From Lewinella sp. LCG006 (lineage in GTDB: Bacteria > Bacteroidota > Bacteroidia > Chitinophagales > Saprospiraceae), in assembly GCF_040784935.1 (NCBI RefSeq), contig NZ_CP160680.1, positions 1,169,501 through 1,233,500 of the forward strand: DNA of 64,000 nucleotides. Reading direction: 5' to 3'. This document shows, in pieces, positions 43,218-50,732 of the stretch. Below the pieces are notes generated by a model, which was given only the letters and a program-made list of their open reading frames with translations, searched no databases and was not told where the DNA came from. Position numbers and translations under genes: made by a program. Every line of letters starts with the position of its first letter. Positions within the stretch are counted from its first letter, which is position 1.

Positions 43218-46200
43218 TTAGTCCTTAAGAATATTAAGAGAGAAACACCCTGTATCCAGCCAGTAGCCAAACTCGTCCTGTAGGCTTTGTGGAGTTAGGA
43301 TGAAATAATCATCAAAATTAAATTCGTTTCCGTTACGATCTTCAGCAATAATGTCATAATTCAGTTCCTCCTTGCTAAACGCTGAGCGTTCTACAGAAAT
43401 CGTGTAAGGAGCCTCCAGCATTCTATTCCGCAACTGTTGGGCTGAGTTTTTATCCTTCAGTTTAATTTGATAAATGGGTGCGGCCCGCCAGTTGCTATCC
43501 GCCAGTTGTCGTTTACCAATCAGTAAGTCTGCACCACTGAATTTGATTTTGCCAGTGTCTTCTCCAGCAGACAGGAATACTTCTTCTTTCTTGATCCGTG
43601 CACTGTTCTGTGTATATTTTCCAATAAAATTAGCCGTTGATTTGACTACTTTTAGCGGTTCCGTATTAAACCGGAAGCGGCCTAATCGCCCCATTTCGCT
43701 CATGTGAGAAATAGCAGCGCCTACACATACAATGGTTTTGGGATCGTTCATCATGTGGTGAGAATCGGAAAAAGGATACCAATTTCCGATTCGATAGTTG
43801 CCCAGGGTGACAATCCGATCGGGGGACACGGGTAAATTCCGTACCATCAACTCTTTCAGTACAGGTATTTTTGTAGGTTTCCCTGCTAGCAGTACGGTAT
43901 CACATTCGTATTGCGCAATGATTGCACTGATGTGGGTCAGGAGTTTGCCTATTTCTTTAAGGATATCATCATTAAGGGCACTTACTTCAACCTGCCAGAC
44001 CATTCGCTCAATATTGAACCTGGTAGCGCCAGCTCTGGTAAACTTGTCATTTATCTGCTGAATAACCTCCTTGCTTGGCCGCGGATAATCATAGAAAAAG
44101 TCGTCAAATTTAAATGAATCCGAAGCTTTGTTCTCCGTAAGATGCTCAATAAAAGCGTAGACGATCGGTGTGATCAGCTGGTTTACCGCCAGGTTCTTTA
44201 ACCGGACTTCTTTGATATTAAATCGTTCACCCGTGTGTGGACCAAAGAGGTCGCTCATGACCGCTTTAGCTTGGGTGCGGCTACAACCTCTTTTAACAGC
44301 AAAATCATAAATCTGTGGCAAGATCGAACGCTCAATTATACTCCGCATAATATCATCTCCCGCCAAATTGAAGCCTTCCCAAAAAAACGGCTGAGGAATA
44401 ATCAATTCCCCATTAGATTCTGGGTCAATCTGGTAAGCACAAATCATCACATCGGTAGTACCTCCACCAATATCAATACTTGCTATCGTGATACTTTTCT
44501 CATTGCCAAATTGCAGTGCGCGATTTTGCTTCCCACAAACATCGAAATACTTGACCGCTTCTCCGTTGAAGCGATAATCAATCTCTCCGTACAAAAAGGC
44601 CAGATGACTACAGGTGGCCTCATCGTACATCCAATTAGCTGGTTCTTCCGCTTCTCTGGTAGTGTTGACCGGTTCAGGAATAATTTTGAGATCTTCGTCG
44701 ATGAAGGTTTCGTCAAAATATATTTTCAGCAAATCAATGGCATCATCAGCCGCATTTCTCAGCTGCCGCTGATCGGTTTCAGACATTGCCGTAGGGCAGG
44801 TAAGCACCAGGTTTTTGAGACGTCGAGCAACCGACTCATGGTTGAGCAACGCCCGATACTCGTGGCTGTTGACCTGTGACAGAGCGTGCAGCAGCAATTC
44901 AAAAATAGTGAAGGTCATCAGGGAGGAACGAGCATACTTTGGCGAGCCAGGTGCAGGAATAGGCACTTCCGTCTGCTTTTTACGGTAGCGTATTTCATCC
45001 TTCAACACCGGAGTACCGTTCTGGGTATAATCGAGATTGTACCTGCCATTTACCTTGGTAATACGATCTACGCCTTCCGGTTTGTAAACAATTAATTTGC
45101 CACTCTCTGTAAAACTGTGAGAAATACCGTAGAAGACCTCCTGGAAAGCGAGGCGCCCTCTGGTATTGATTCTTACACTCTTCCACGGGATTTCGTTGGG
45201 CATGGTATCCCATAAATACCGTTTAGGGCTTGAGAGATAGAATTGGGCATCCTGGTCGTTTCCGTTTAAGGCAATCAGGCGAGTAGCTTCCGGACCCACT
45301 CTCACCAAACTTGGCCACAAAAAGAACTGCTTATTTTCCGTAACCGCTTTCGTGAATTCTTCATCCCCAAAAACCTGCTCCGTAAAGGCCACCTTCATAT
45401 CAAAAGGCCGGTCATAAGTTCGGTTGGGTGTAGAAAGATCCCTGATTTTCAGGCGTTGCGCCTTCTTGGTATCAAACTGTTCCCGCCCAACTTCGGAAGT
45501 TTCCAGGATCAGGCCACAAGTCCGGGAGTTCCCAATGTCTAGTACGAGGCTTACGTCGATACTGCGCTCATCACTGTTGAAAACCTTGATCACTGGAAAA
45601 GCCTTCAGCTCGTTCAACATCCCAATCAATGCCAGGTAAGCACAGGCAAATTTGGAAAAGAATTTACCCTTGTCCTGATAAACGCCAGATTCCACCCTGG
45701 TTTGGAAGATATCCTCCAACCAGTCTTGCACCCATTCCTGCGAATAAAAATTGGAAATAAACTCATCGGACTTGGGGGTCCTGAATTTTATCTCTCCTCC
45801 TGAGGTCGTGTCTTCGTAGCGGAGGTTCTCGTAAAAGGTTTCTTCAAAAGGATCCCGAACGGAGGTATCAAACGCCAACACCAAAGTGTGTGTATCATTC
45901 GGTTCCCCACGTCCTGGTGCGAGCTTGGCGATATACATTCTTGCCCAGCAAAGCGGTCCAAAATCAAGGGTATCCTCATCCTTCTCTCCCCGAAAATTAC
46001 TGTTCAAAAAGGGCACGGGCAACCATGTCTCTTCGTAAATGTCCAGGGCTTCCTGATAGGAGACTTTGTAGATACGCTCTTCGTCGATGGGCAGGGAATA
46101 ATCAGCCAGGATTTTCTCTTCATCAATCCGGCCATCGCGGTCAAAAGCGTCTTTATTGATGGCATCTTTTATGACAAACTCCCCGGTATCCCCTCGGTAG

Positions 46201-46355
46201 TAAGGGAAAACAACTTCTACCTCTTCGTTATCACTATCTTTATACACCATTTCGGCCAGTGCCTTTTTCTTCTTTAGCAGTGGTGTATCGTGTTGAATAG
46301 ATAAGTTTATCTCAATGAATTGGATTCCTGAATTAGCAATGAGCGACTTATTCAT
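43218..46355 (-). CDS. srfB: SrfB-like actin/Hsp70-fold ATPase (virulence factor family)
   Basis: The protein is 1045 aa. Residues 1-260 are a family-specific N-terminal domain. The ASKHA ATPase core follows: phosphate-1 motif VLDIGNSRTCG (271-281), phosphate-2 motif IDIGGGTTDV (627-636), and adenosine motif LLAGKPTKIPVL (822-833). The large insertion between the phosphate motifs and overall length fit the SrfB family. Such proteins may polymerise or act as chaperones. It is followed by the 287-aa gene and srfC in one operon; the SrfB-x-SrfC order is the core of the minus arm. Confidence 0.87.
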   Translation of the reverse strand: MNKSLIANSGIQFIEINLSIQHDTPLLKKKKALAEMVYKDSDNEEVEVVFPYYRGDTGEFVIKDAINKDAFDRDGRIDEEKILADYSLPIDEERIYKVSYQEALDIYEETWLPVPFLNSNFRGEKDEDTLDFGPLCWARMYIAKLAPGRGEPNDTHTLVLAFDTSVRDPFEETFYENLRYEDTTSGGEIKFRTPKSDEFISNFYSQEWVQDWLEDIFQTRVESGVYQDKGKFFSKFACAYLALIGMLNELKAFPVIKVFNSDERSIDVSLVLDIGNSRTCGLILETSEVGREQFDTKKAQRLKIRDLSTPNRTYDRPFDMKVAFTEQVFGDEEFTKAVTENKQFFLWPSLVRVGPEATRLIALNGNDQDAQFYLSSPKRYLWDTMPNEIPWKSVRINTRGRLAFQEVFYGISHSFTESGKLIVYKPEGVDRITKVNGRYNLDYTQNGTPVLKDEIRYRKKQTEVPIPAPGSPKYARSSLMTFTIFELLLHALSQVNSHEYRALLNHESVARRLKNLVLTCPTAMSETDQRQLRNAADDAIDLLKIYFDETFIDEDLKIIPEPVNTTREAEEPANWMYDEATCSHLAFLYGEIDYRFNGEAVKYFDVCGKQNRALQFGNEKSITIASIDIGGGTTDVMICAYQIDPESNGELIIPQPFFWEGFNLAGDDIMRSIIERSILPQIYDFAVKRGCSRTQAKAVMSDLFGPHTGERFNIKEVRLKNLAVNQLITPIVYAFIEHLTENKASDSFKFDDFFYDYPRPSKEVIQQINDKFTRAGATRFNIERMVWQVEVSALNDDILKEIGKLLTHISAIIAQYECDTVLLAGKPTKIPVLKELMVRNLPVSPDRIVTLGNYRIGNWYPFSDSHHMMNDPKTIVCVGAAISHMSEMGRLGRFRFNTEPLKVVKSTANFIGKYTQNSARIKKEEVFLSAGEDTGKIKFSGADLLIGKRQLADSNWRAAPIYQIKLKDKNSAQQLRNRMLEAPYTISVERSAFSKEELNYDIIAEDRNGNEFNFDDYFILTPQSLQDEFGYWLDTGCFSLNILKD

Positions 46356-46508
46356 ATGGTCAGACTTCGATGAAGGATCTTAGGAAATAAAACTATAAAG
46401 TGTCCTGGGTAAATATAATAACTTTATCGGACACCAAAATCAAAATTACCAGCGTCCTGGATACCTCGCCGTAAATGCCGTCCAGCACTACGGCGAACCA
46501 ACAGCAAA

Positions 46509-48854
46509 TCAGTCCAGCTTTCGGTAAATGACTAGTGTAGGGAGAGAACCGTCAGGGTTTCTCAGTATTCGTCCTTTTTGGTCTAATTCTCTCGGGTTGT
46601 ATTTGATAATTTCCGCCAACGTTATTTTTCGCTGAGCGGCAATATCGGTAGCCGTTTCTGGTTTACCTGTTTTAGTATTGACCTTGACTTTGTGAATGAT
46701 AAGTTCATACTCCTTTTTGCTGTAGCCGTTTTGGAAATAGTCATTATTGATTTCGAAGAGCTCCTCTATCAATTTCGTGACTTCTCGTGGTGGGGAAGCA
46801 ATTCCACCTAGCTGACTGATGTAGTTTTCAATTTTTACCCGATCAAAGATTTTTCTTACGCCATCGTAGGTTTTTGTGTTTAGCTCTGCTCTAGCTGTAA
46901 TCCGGTAGCTCCTAGCTTCCTCATACAACACTTTGTCTTCCGCAGAAAGTTCAAGTGGTTCCCGCACCGGGCTTGGCTCAGACTTATAGGGTGGTGTAGC
47001 ACTAAGGGTATCAAATTGCAAGCCTGTTGGCGTAGAACCTCGTGGGGTGAAGGCTTTGTCTGTCAGGTATTTGACGGTTACCGCCAAAAAAACACCTAAA
47101 AAAACAACAAGCATGATACGCCTGTAATCAAGGGCTAACAAGCTGGCAAAAATGGTTTTCTCCTTGATCAACACAGGGTACCCTGCAGGAAGATTTAACA
47201 ACTGCTGCGTTCCTTTTTCAAGGTCTATTTGGTACTTTTCTGTGCTACTATCTTCTAGCGCGTAGATATGTTTATATGCTTGGCCTACAATGCTTTTTAA
47301 GGAAACTTGGTATCTCAATGCTTTCCCCTTGGCAACGAGGCTCAGCTGCCCTTCCGACAAAGGTTGTGGTACTATTTGTAAATTTATAAAATGCCTAGTG
47401 CCTAGTACACTTGCTTTCACCGGCTTATTCTGGCCGTCGATAAAATCTGTTTTGGTATTTGCTAACGGTAGTTCGATGAATTGTTTCAACACGTAGAAGC
47501 CATCCTTGCCACTTTTAACAATTTTCAATGGTCGACGTTCCTTTTCTTCATACAACAATGGTAATCCTCCTTTAAATTTCAAAGTAGACCACTGAGGCCT
47601 GACCTTTTTCTCTATTGGTACTGAGGGTGCAACTTGTATAGCATCAGTTGCTTCCTGTTCCTGCACTCTTTGCGCTTTCAACTCCTTAAGACGTTCTTCA
47701 ATATTTGACAAATAAGGCCCCCGTTCCTCCGCCAACTTCATCAATTTAAAGATACTATTGTAAGCCCGCAGATACTCCCGTTTAGCATCCAAATTCTCCC
47801 CCAATCGTATCGCAGTCTGATAATGGATACTGCGCGGGTATTGCTCACAGAAGCGCAGCAGTTGATTACTTTTCGCCTTCACTTCTGCCAGGTTGGTATC
47901 GGGCAAATGACTAATCTTTTGCCAGGCTGCTTCCGCATTCAGGCGTAGTAGCGTAGCTTTTGCCTGTTCTACCTTTTTTCCTTCTGGAAACAGATGAACA
48001 AAATGCTCGTAAGCCGCAACGGTATTTACTTGCAGTGCTTCTTCCCAGGCTAATTGTTCATTCAATTTTTTCGTAAAGACGTACATCCCCCGCCCGTGGC
48101 CAATCCCCATTAGCACTCCACCATCGGGGAGCTGGTCGTAATTGGCTCTGGTTTGGTTACGCACCTGGATATAAAGATGATCCGTCGTAAAGAAGGGCTC
48201 CTCCGTTTTTTGGAGCACATCAAGAATACTCTGCGCAAAAGGGCTATGCCCATTTGCGGGCCCATCCGCGACGACTTCATCGTGTCGACCGGAACAAATA
48301 GCCCAACGGGAGGGGAGCTGAGCCAGTTCACTAATCGCCAGTCCCCCCATATTATCCTTGCTACGGACCAACAAAGAACCGGAAAAACAGGCATCAGAGA
48401 TGAGTAGAGTATGCAACGTCTTTATGTCGTGCAGGTGATCTCGGAGGGTGGTATTGGGGATCAGCGCCCCCAATTCATTGGCTTTTGCATCATGAGGCAC
48501 CCAAAATCCTCTTTCTCGCTTGTTCAGATGCCCATGTCCGGCGTAGTAGACAATTAGGCTATCCGGAGCACTGATGGAATCCGCTAAATCGTCCAGGGCA
48601 CGGAGGATATTCTCACGTGTCGCATCTTCATCTAATAACAGCTGAAGTTGTTGTACCCCGTAATCCTTTTCGAGAATTTCAGCAATCGTCTTCACATCGC
48701 GCACCGCATTGCGCAAAGGAGGCCAACCATTATTATAGGTATTAATACCGATCCCTAAAAAAAAGGTTTTTCCTGCCTGTTGCATACGATGCTTTTGTGA
48801 CAATACCGAACGCCCAAATCCCTTGATGACACCTACTGGTCTTTCTTTAGTCAT
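46509..48854 (-). CDS. Caspase-family (C14) protease, membrane anchored, with C-terminal LysM-like module
   Basis: The protein is 781 aa. The caspase p20-like domain (about 28-265) has the dyad His107 (YYAGHGH) and Cys156 (ISDACFSG). Helical repeats resembling TPR lie at about 270-400 (AYEHFVHLFPEGKK, LRFCEQYPRSIHYQ). A beta-rich region, one transmembrane helix at about 580-600 (IMLVVFLGVFLAVTVKYL) and the shared LysM-like module (about 635-781) follow. From the helix on, it is almost identical to the 847-aa protein encoded at 26227-28770. The protease domain would be cytosolic and the LysM-like tail periplasmic. It is the first gene of the minus arm, 153 bp ahead of srfB, and a likely death effector or signal protease. 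Confidence 0.87.
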   Translation of the reverse strand: MTKERPVGVIKGFGRSVLSQKHRMQQAGKTFFLGIGINTYNNGWPPLRNAVRDVKTIAEILEKDYGVQQLQLLLDEDATRENILRALDDLADSISAPDSLIVYYAGHGHLNKRERGFWVPHDAKANELGALIPNTTLRDHLHDIKTLHTLLISDACFSGSLLVRSKDNMGGLAISELAQLPSRWAICSGRHDEVVADGPANGHSPFAQSILDVLQKTEEPFFTTDHLYIQVRNQTRANYDQLPDGGVLMGIGHGRGMYVFTKKLNEQLAWEEALQVNTVAAYEHFVHLFPEGKKVEQAKATLLRLNAEAAWQKISHLPDTNLAEVKAKSNQLLRFCEQYPRSIHYQTAIRLGENLDAKREYLRAYNSIFKLMKLAEERGPYLSNIEERLKELKAQRVQEQEATDAIQVAPSVPIEKKVRPQWSTLKFKGGLPLLYEEKERRPLKIVKSGKDGFYVLKQFIELPLANTKTDFIDGQNKPVKASVLGTRHFINLQIVPQPLSEGQLSLVAKGKALRYQVSLKSIVGQAYKHIYALEDSSTEKYQIDLEKGTQQLLNLPAGYPVLIKEKTIFASLLALDYRRIMLVVFLGVFLAVTVKYLTDKAFTPRGSTPTGLQFDTLSATPPYKSEPSPVREPLELSAEDKVLYEEARSYRITARAELNTKTYDGVRKIFDRVKIENYISQLGGIASPPREVTKLIEELFEINNDYFQNGYSKKEYELIIHKVKVNTKTGKPETATDIAAQRKITLAEIIKYNPRELDQKGRILRNPDGSLPTLVIYRKLD

Positions 48855-48889
48855 ATTACTATAAAAGTAAAAAAACTAGAAAAAAACGT

Positions 48890-48897
48890 CAAAAATA
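48890..48897 (-). promoter_or_regulatory. -7-like element of the minus-arm operon
   Basis: On the minus strand the sequence reads TATTTTTG, matching TAnnTTTG, 36 bp before the caspase ATG, in an A/T-rich leader. A -33 TTTG is not obvious. Confidence 0.35.
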
Positions 48898-48948
48898 ATA
48901 TGCGGGAAATAGTAATGGAATTTAAAATCATTATTAGACTCTTATCTA

Positions 48949-49044
48949 TCAAGCAACCATACAATGAAAGCACTTTGTTGCTTGTTTACATAATTCATGC
49001 TCCACAAGCATTTCATCTTCGTTGGTGAAGGTCAGGTTTTTCAT
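48949..49044 (-). pseudogene. Truncated aldo/keto reductase 5' end
   Basis: ATG at 49044 starts a frame identical to the first 12 residues of the aldo/keto reductase (MKNLTFTNEDEM). It then departs into 19 unrelated residues and a TGA at 48949-48951. It marks the point where homology with the resident gene breaks off at the island border. It is not expected to make a functional protein. Confidence 0.7.
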
Positions 49045-49059
49045 GTTTTTGTTTTTGAT
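49008..49059. repeat. 52-bp direct repeat, right copy
   Basis: Identical to 20734-20785 and in the same orientation. It lies between the caspase operon promoter and the phosphatase gene. Diverged similarity continues rightward for about 50 bp. Confidence 0.9.
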
Positions 49060-49299
49060 GATGGTATGGTAACATTAGAAAGGGAAAGGAAGTTGGAAAG
49101 GGGGACGATGACGTTGGATTTTTGATTCTCTGACATTTTTTTGTGTTTAGAGGTTAATCGAAAACAAAAATAATGCTCTTTATCAGTCGCTTACAATTTT
49201 CGCTTTAGCTTGACCACAAAAATTGTCAGAGAAGGGGATTTTTCAATTATGCTACGGCAAACAAAACAAACCCAAAAAATAGCCTATTTTTACAGCTAT

Positions 49300-50508
49300 A
49301 TGATACCATCTTCTACCATAACTAAAAAAGTTGCCCAGCAAGAGCTTTTCCGCGGTTTTCCGGAAGAGCTTATTGAATTAGTGGTAGAACAGAGTACGGT
49401 CAGACAGTTGCAAGCTGGAGAAATCCTCATCCATCCCGGTACGACCAATCATTCCCTCTTTTTAGTGCTGAATGGAGAACTCCGAGTTATCCTACAAAAG
49501 GCCAACACGCAAGTAGCTATCCCCATTCATCCTGGCGAGTGCCTCGGAGAAATGTCCTTGATCGAAGAACGCCCAACTTCCGCCACCGCAGTTTGCCATA
49601 TCGACAGCGAGGTGTTGGTGATGACTGAAGATGTTTTCTGGACCCACCTGGCCATCAGCCGCCAAGGCGTAAAAAACCTGATGGGTATCATGGCTCAACG
49701 CCTGCACCGCAACAACCAGGCACTGATCAAAGAAATTGAGGAACAACTAAAGTACCAACAGCTAAGGAGAGACCTCGAAACGGCAGGGAATATCCAGGCT
49801 AATATTGTCCCCAACGGAGCCAACCTCTTTCCGCAACGTCCTGAAATTGAAGTCTACGCCCAGACACAGCAAGCTCGCGCTGTAGGAGGAGATTTCTACG
49901 ACGCTATCGCGCTGGACCAAGATCGCATCTACCTCGCCATCGGCGACGCTACAGGTAAAGGAATGCCAGCAGCACTGTTTATGATGCGCGCCTTTACCTC
50001 GCTCCGGTTTCTGGTCAGTAACTGTCCCGATTTCGGGGAAGTGCTGCCTGCGCTAAACAAAACTTTGCTCAAAAAGAACAAAGACATGATGTTTGTCAGC
50101 CTTTGGGCGGGCATCCTCGACCTTAAAACGGGCATTTTACAGTACGCCAACGGAGGTCATCATCCACCCTTCGCGGCCCTAAGTGGCGAAGTATTCCAGC
50201 CTTTAGCAGTACCAAACGGGCCAATTATCGGCGTGGTAGAGGAAGCGCCATTCGAGGTAGCCACCCTGCAACTAGAGCCGGGCGACACCCTCTTCCTCTA
50301 TACCGACGGCCTTCCGGAAGCTTACAACCACGACCACGAGGCTTTTGAAAACGACCGCATAGAAGCATCACTGAATAGCCTTCAGCAACCCACCGTGAAA
50401 TCCCTGGTCTGCAACTTGGAAACGCAAGTGGCCGCTTTTGTCGATGGTGCTCCTACGCATGATGATCTGACGATGATGGCTTTTCGGTATTTAGGGGGTA
50501 AGGGTTAG
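49300..50508 (+). CDS. cNMP-binding domain / PP2C (SpoIIE-type) phosphatase
   Basis: The protein is about 402 aa from ATG 49300; ATG 49249 and TTG 49210 are alternative starts. The cyclic-nucleotide-binding domain spans about 10-130 (LQAGEILIHPGTTNHSLFLVLNGELRV, GECLGEMSLIEERPTSATA). After a coiled linker (IKEIEEQLKYQQLRRDLETAGNIQ) comes a PP2C SpoIIE/RsbU-type phosphatase with metal motifs AVGGDFYDAI, AIGDATGKGMPAAL, YANGGHHPP, LYTDGLPEA and THDDLTMM. It likely dephosphorylates an anti-sigma-antagonist-type target in response to a cyclic nucleotide. The next gene encodes a class III cyclase. Confidence 0.87.
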   Translation: MIPSSTITKKVAQQELFRGFPEELIELVVEQSTVRQLQAGEILIHPGTTNHSLFLVLNGELRVILQKANTQVAIPIHPGECLGEMSLIEERPTSATAVCHIDSEVLVMTEDVFWTHLAISRQGVKNLMGIMAQRLHRNNQALIKEIEEQLKYQQLRRDLETAGNIQANIVPNGANLFPQRPEIEVYAQTQQARAVGGDFYDAIALDQDRIYLAIGDATGKGMPAALFMMRAFTSLRFLVSNCPDFGEVLPALNKTLLKKNKDMMFVSLWAGILDLKTGILQYANGGHHPPFAALSGEVFQPLAVPNGPIIGVVEEAPFEVATLQLEPGDTLFLYTDGLPEAYNHDHEAFENDRIEASLNSLQQPTVKSLVCNLETQVAAFVDGAPTHDDLTMMAFRYLGGKG

Positions 50509-50541
50509 ATGGTTCGAGGGTTGGGTGGTGTAGGTTTTTTT

Positions 50542-50662
50542 AAAGTCGGAAAGCGGAAAGCGGAAGTCGGAAATATTTGGTCCCTCTAGTGGAGACATGT
50601 TCCTCTTTATTCTTCGTGTATCTCACTTACTTCCGACTACCAACCTCGCACTTCCAACTTTA
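50542..50662. repeat. TCGGAA-type palindromic element, copy 1
   Basis: The left arm has GTCGGAAAGCGGAAAGCGGAAGTCGGAA and the right arm ACTTCCGACT...CACTTCCAACTT. The core shares TACACGAAGA-like words with other copies when read on the complementary strand. It lies between the phosphatase and the hybrid kinase genes. Confidence 0.65.
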
Positions 50663-50732
50663 AGAATAGTCAATGGTTTTGAACATTTCAATATCATTTA
50701 CGTAAATGTAGACATACAATCAGAACCCGAAT

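Larger units (their letters stand above)
20786..49059. other. Accessory island bounded by 52-bp direct repeats
   Basis: The stretch between the two repeat copies contains 15 genes in two convergent operons and nothing that looks like core metabolism. It is visibly more A/T-rich in many genes than the flanks. It lacks the palindromic intergenic repeats common outside. No integrase, transposase or tRNA is visible at either border. I interpret it as one horizontally acquired or duplicated unit encoding an envelope-associated conflict system. Confidence 0.65.
48855..49299. other. Gene-free island right margin
   Basis: The 445 bp hold the promoter region of the minus-arm operon, the truncated aldo/keto reductase remnant and right copy of the 52-bp repeat (49008-49059). 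About 100 bp of leader then diverge from the left border. The remainder precedes the phosphatase gene. No intact gene is seen. Confidence 0.55.
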
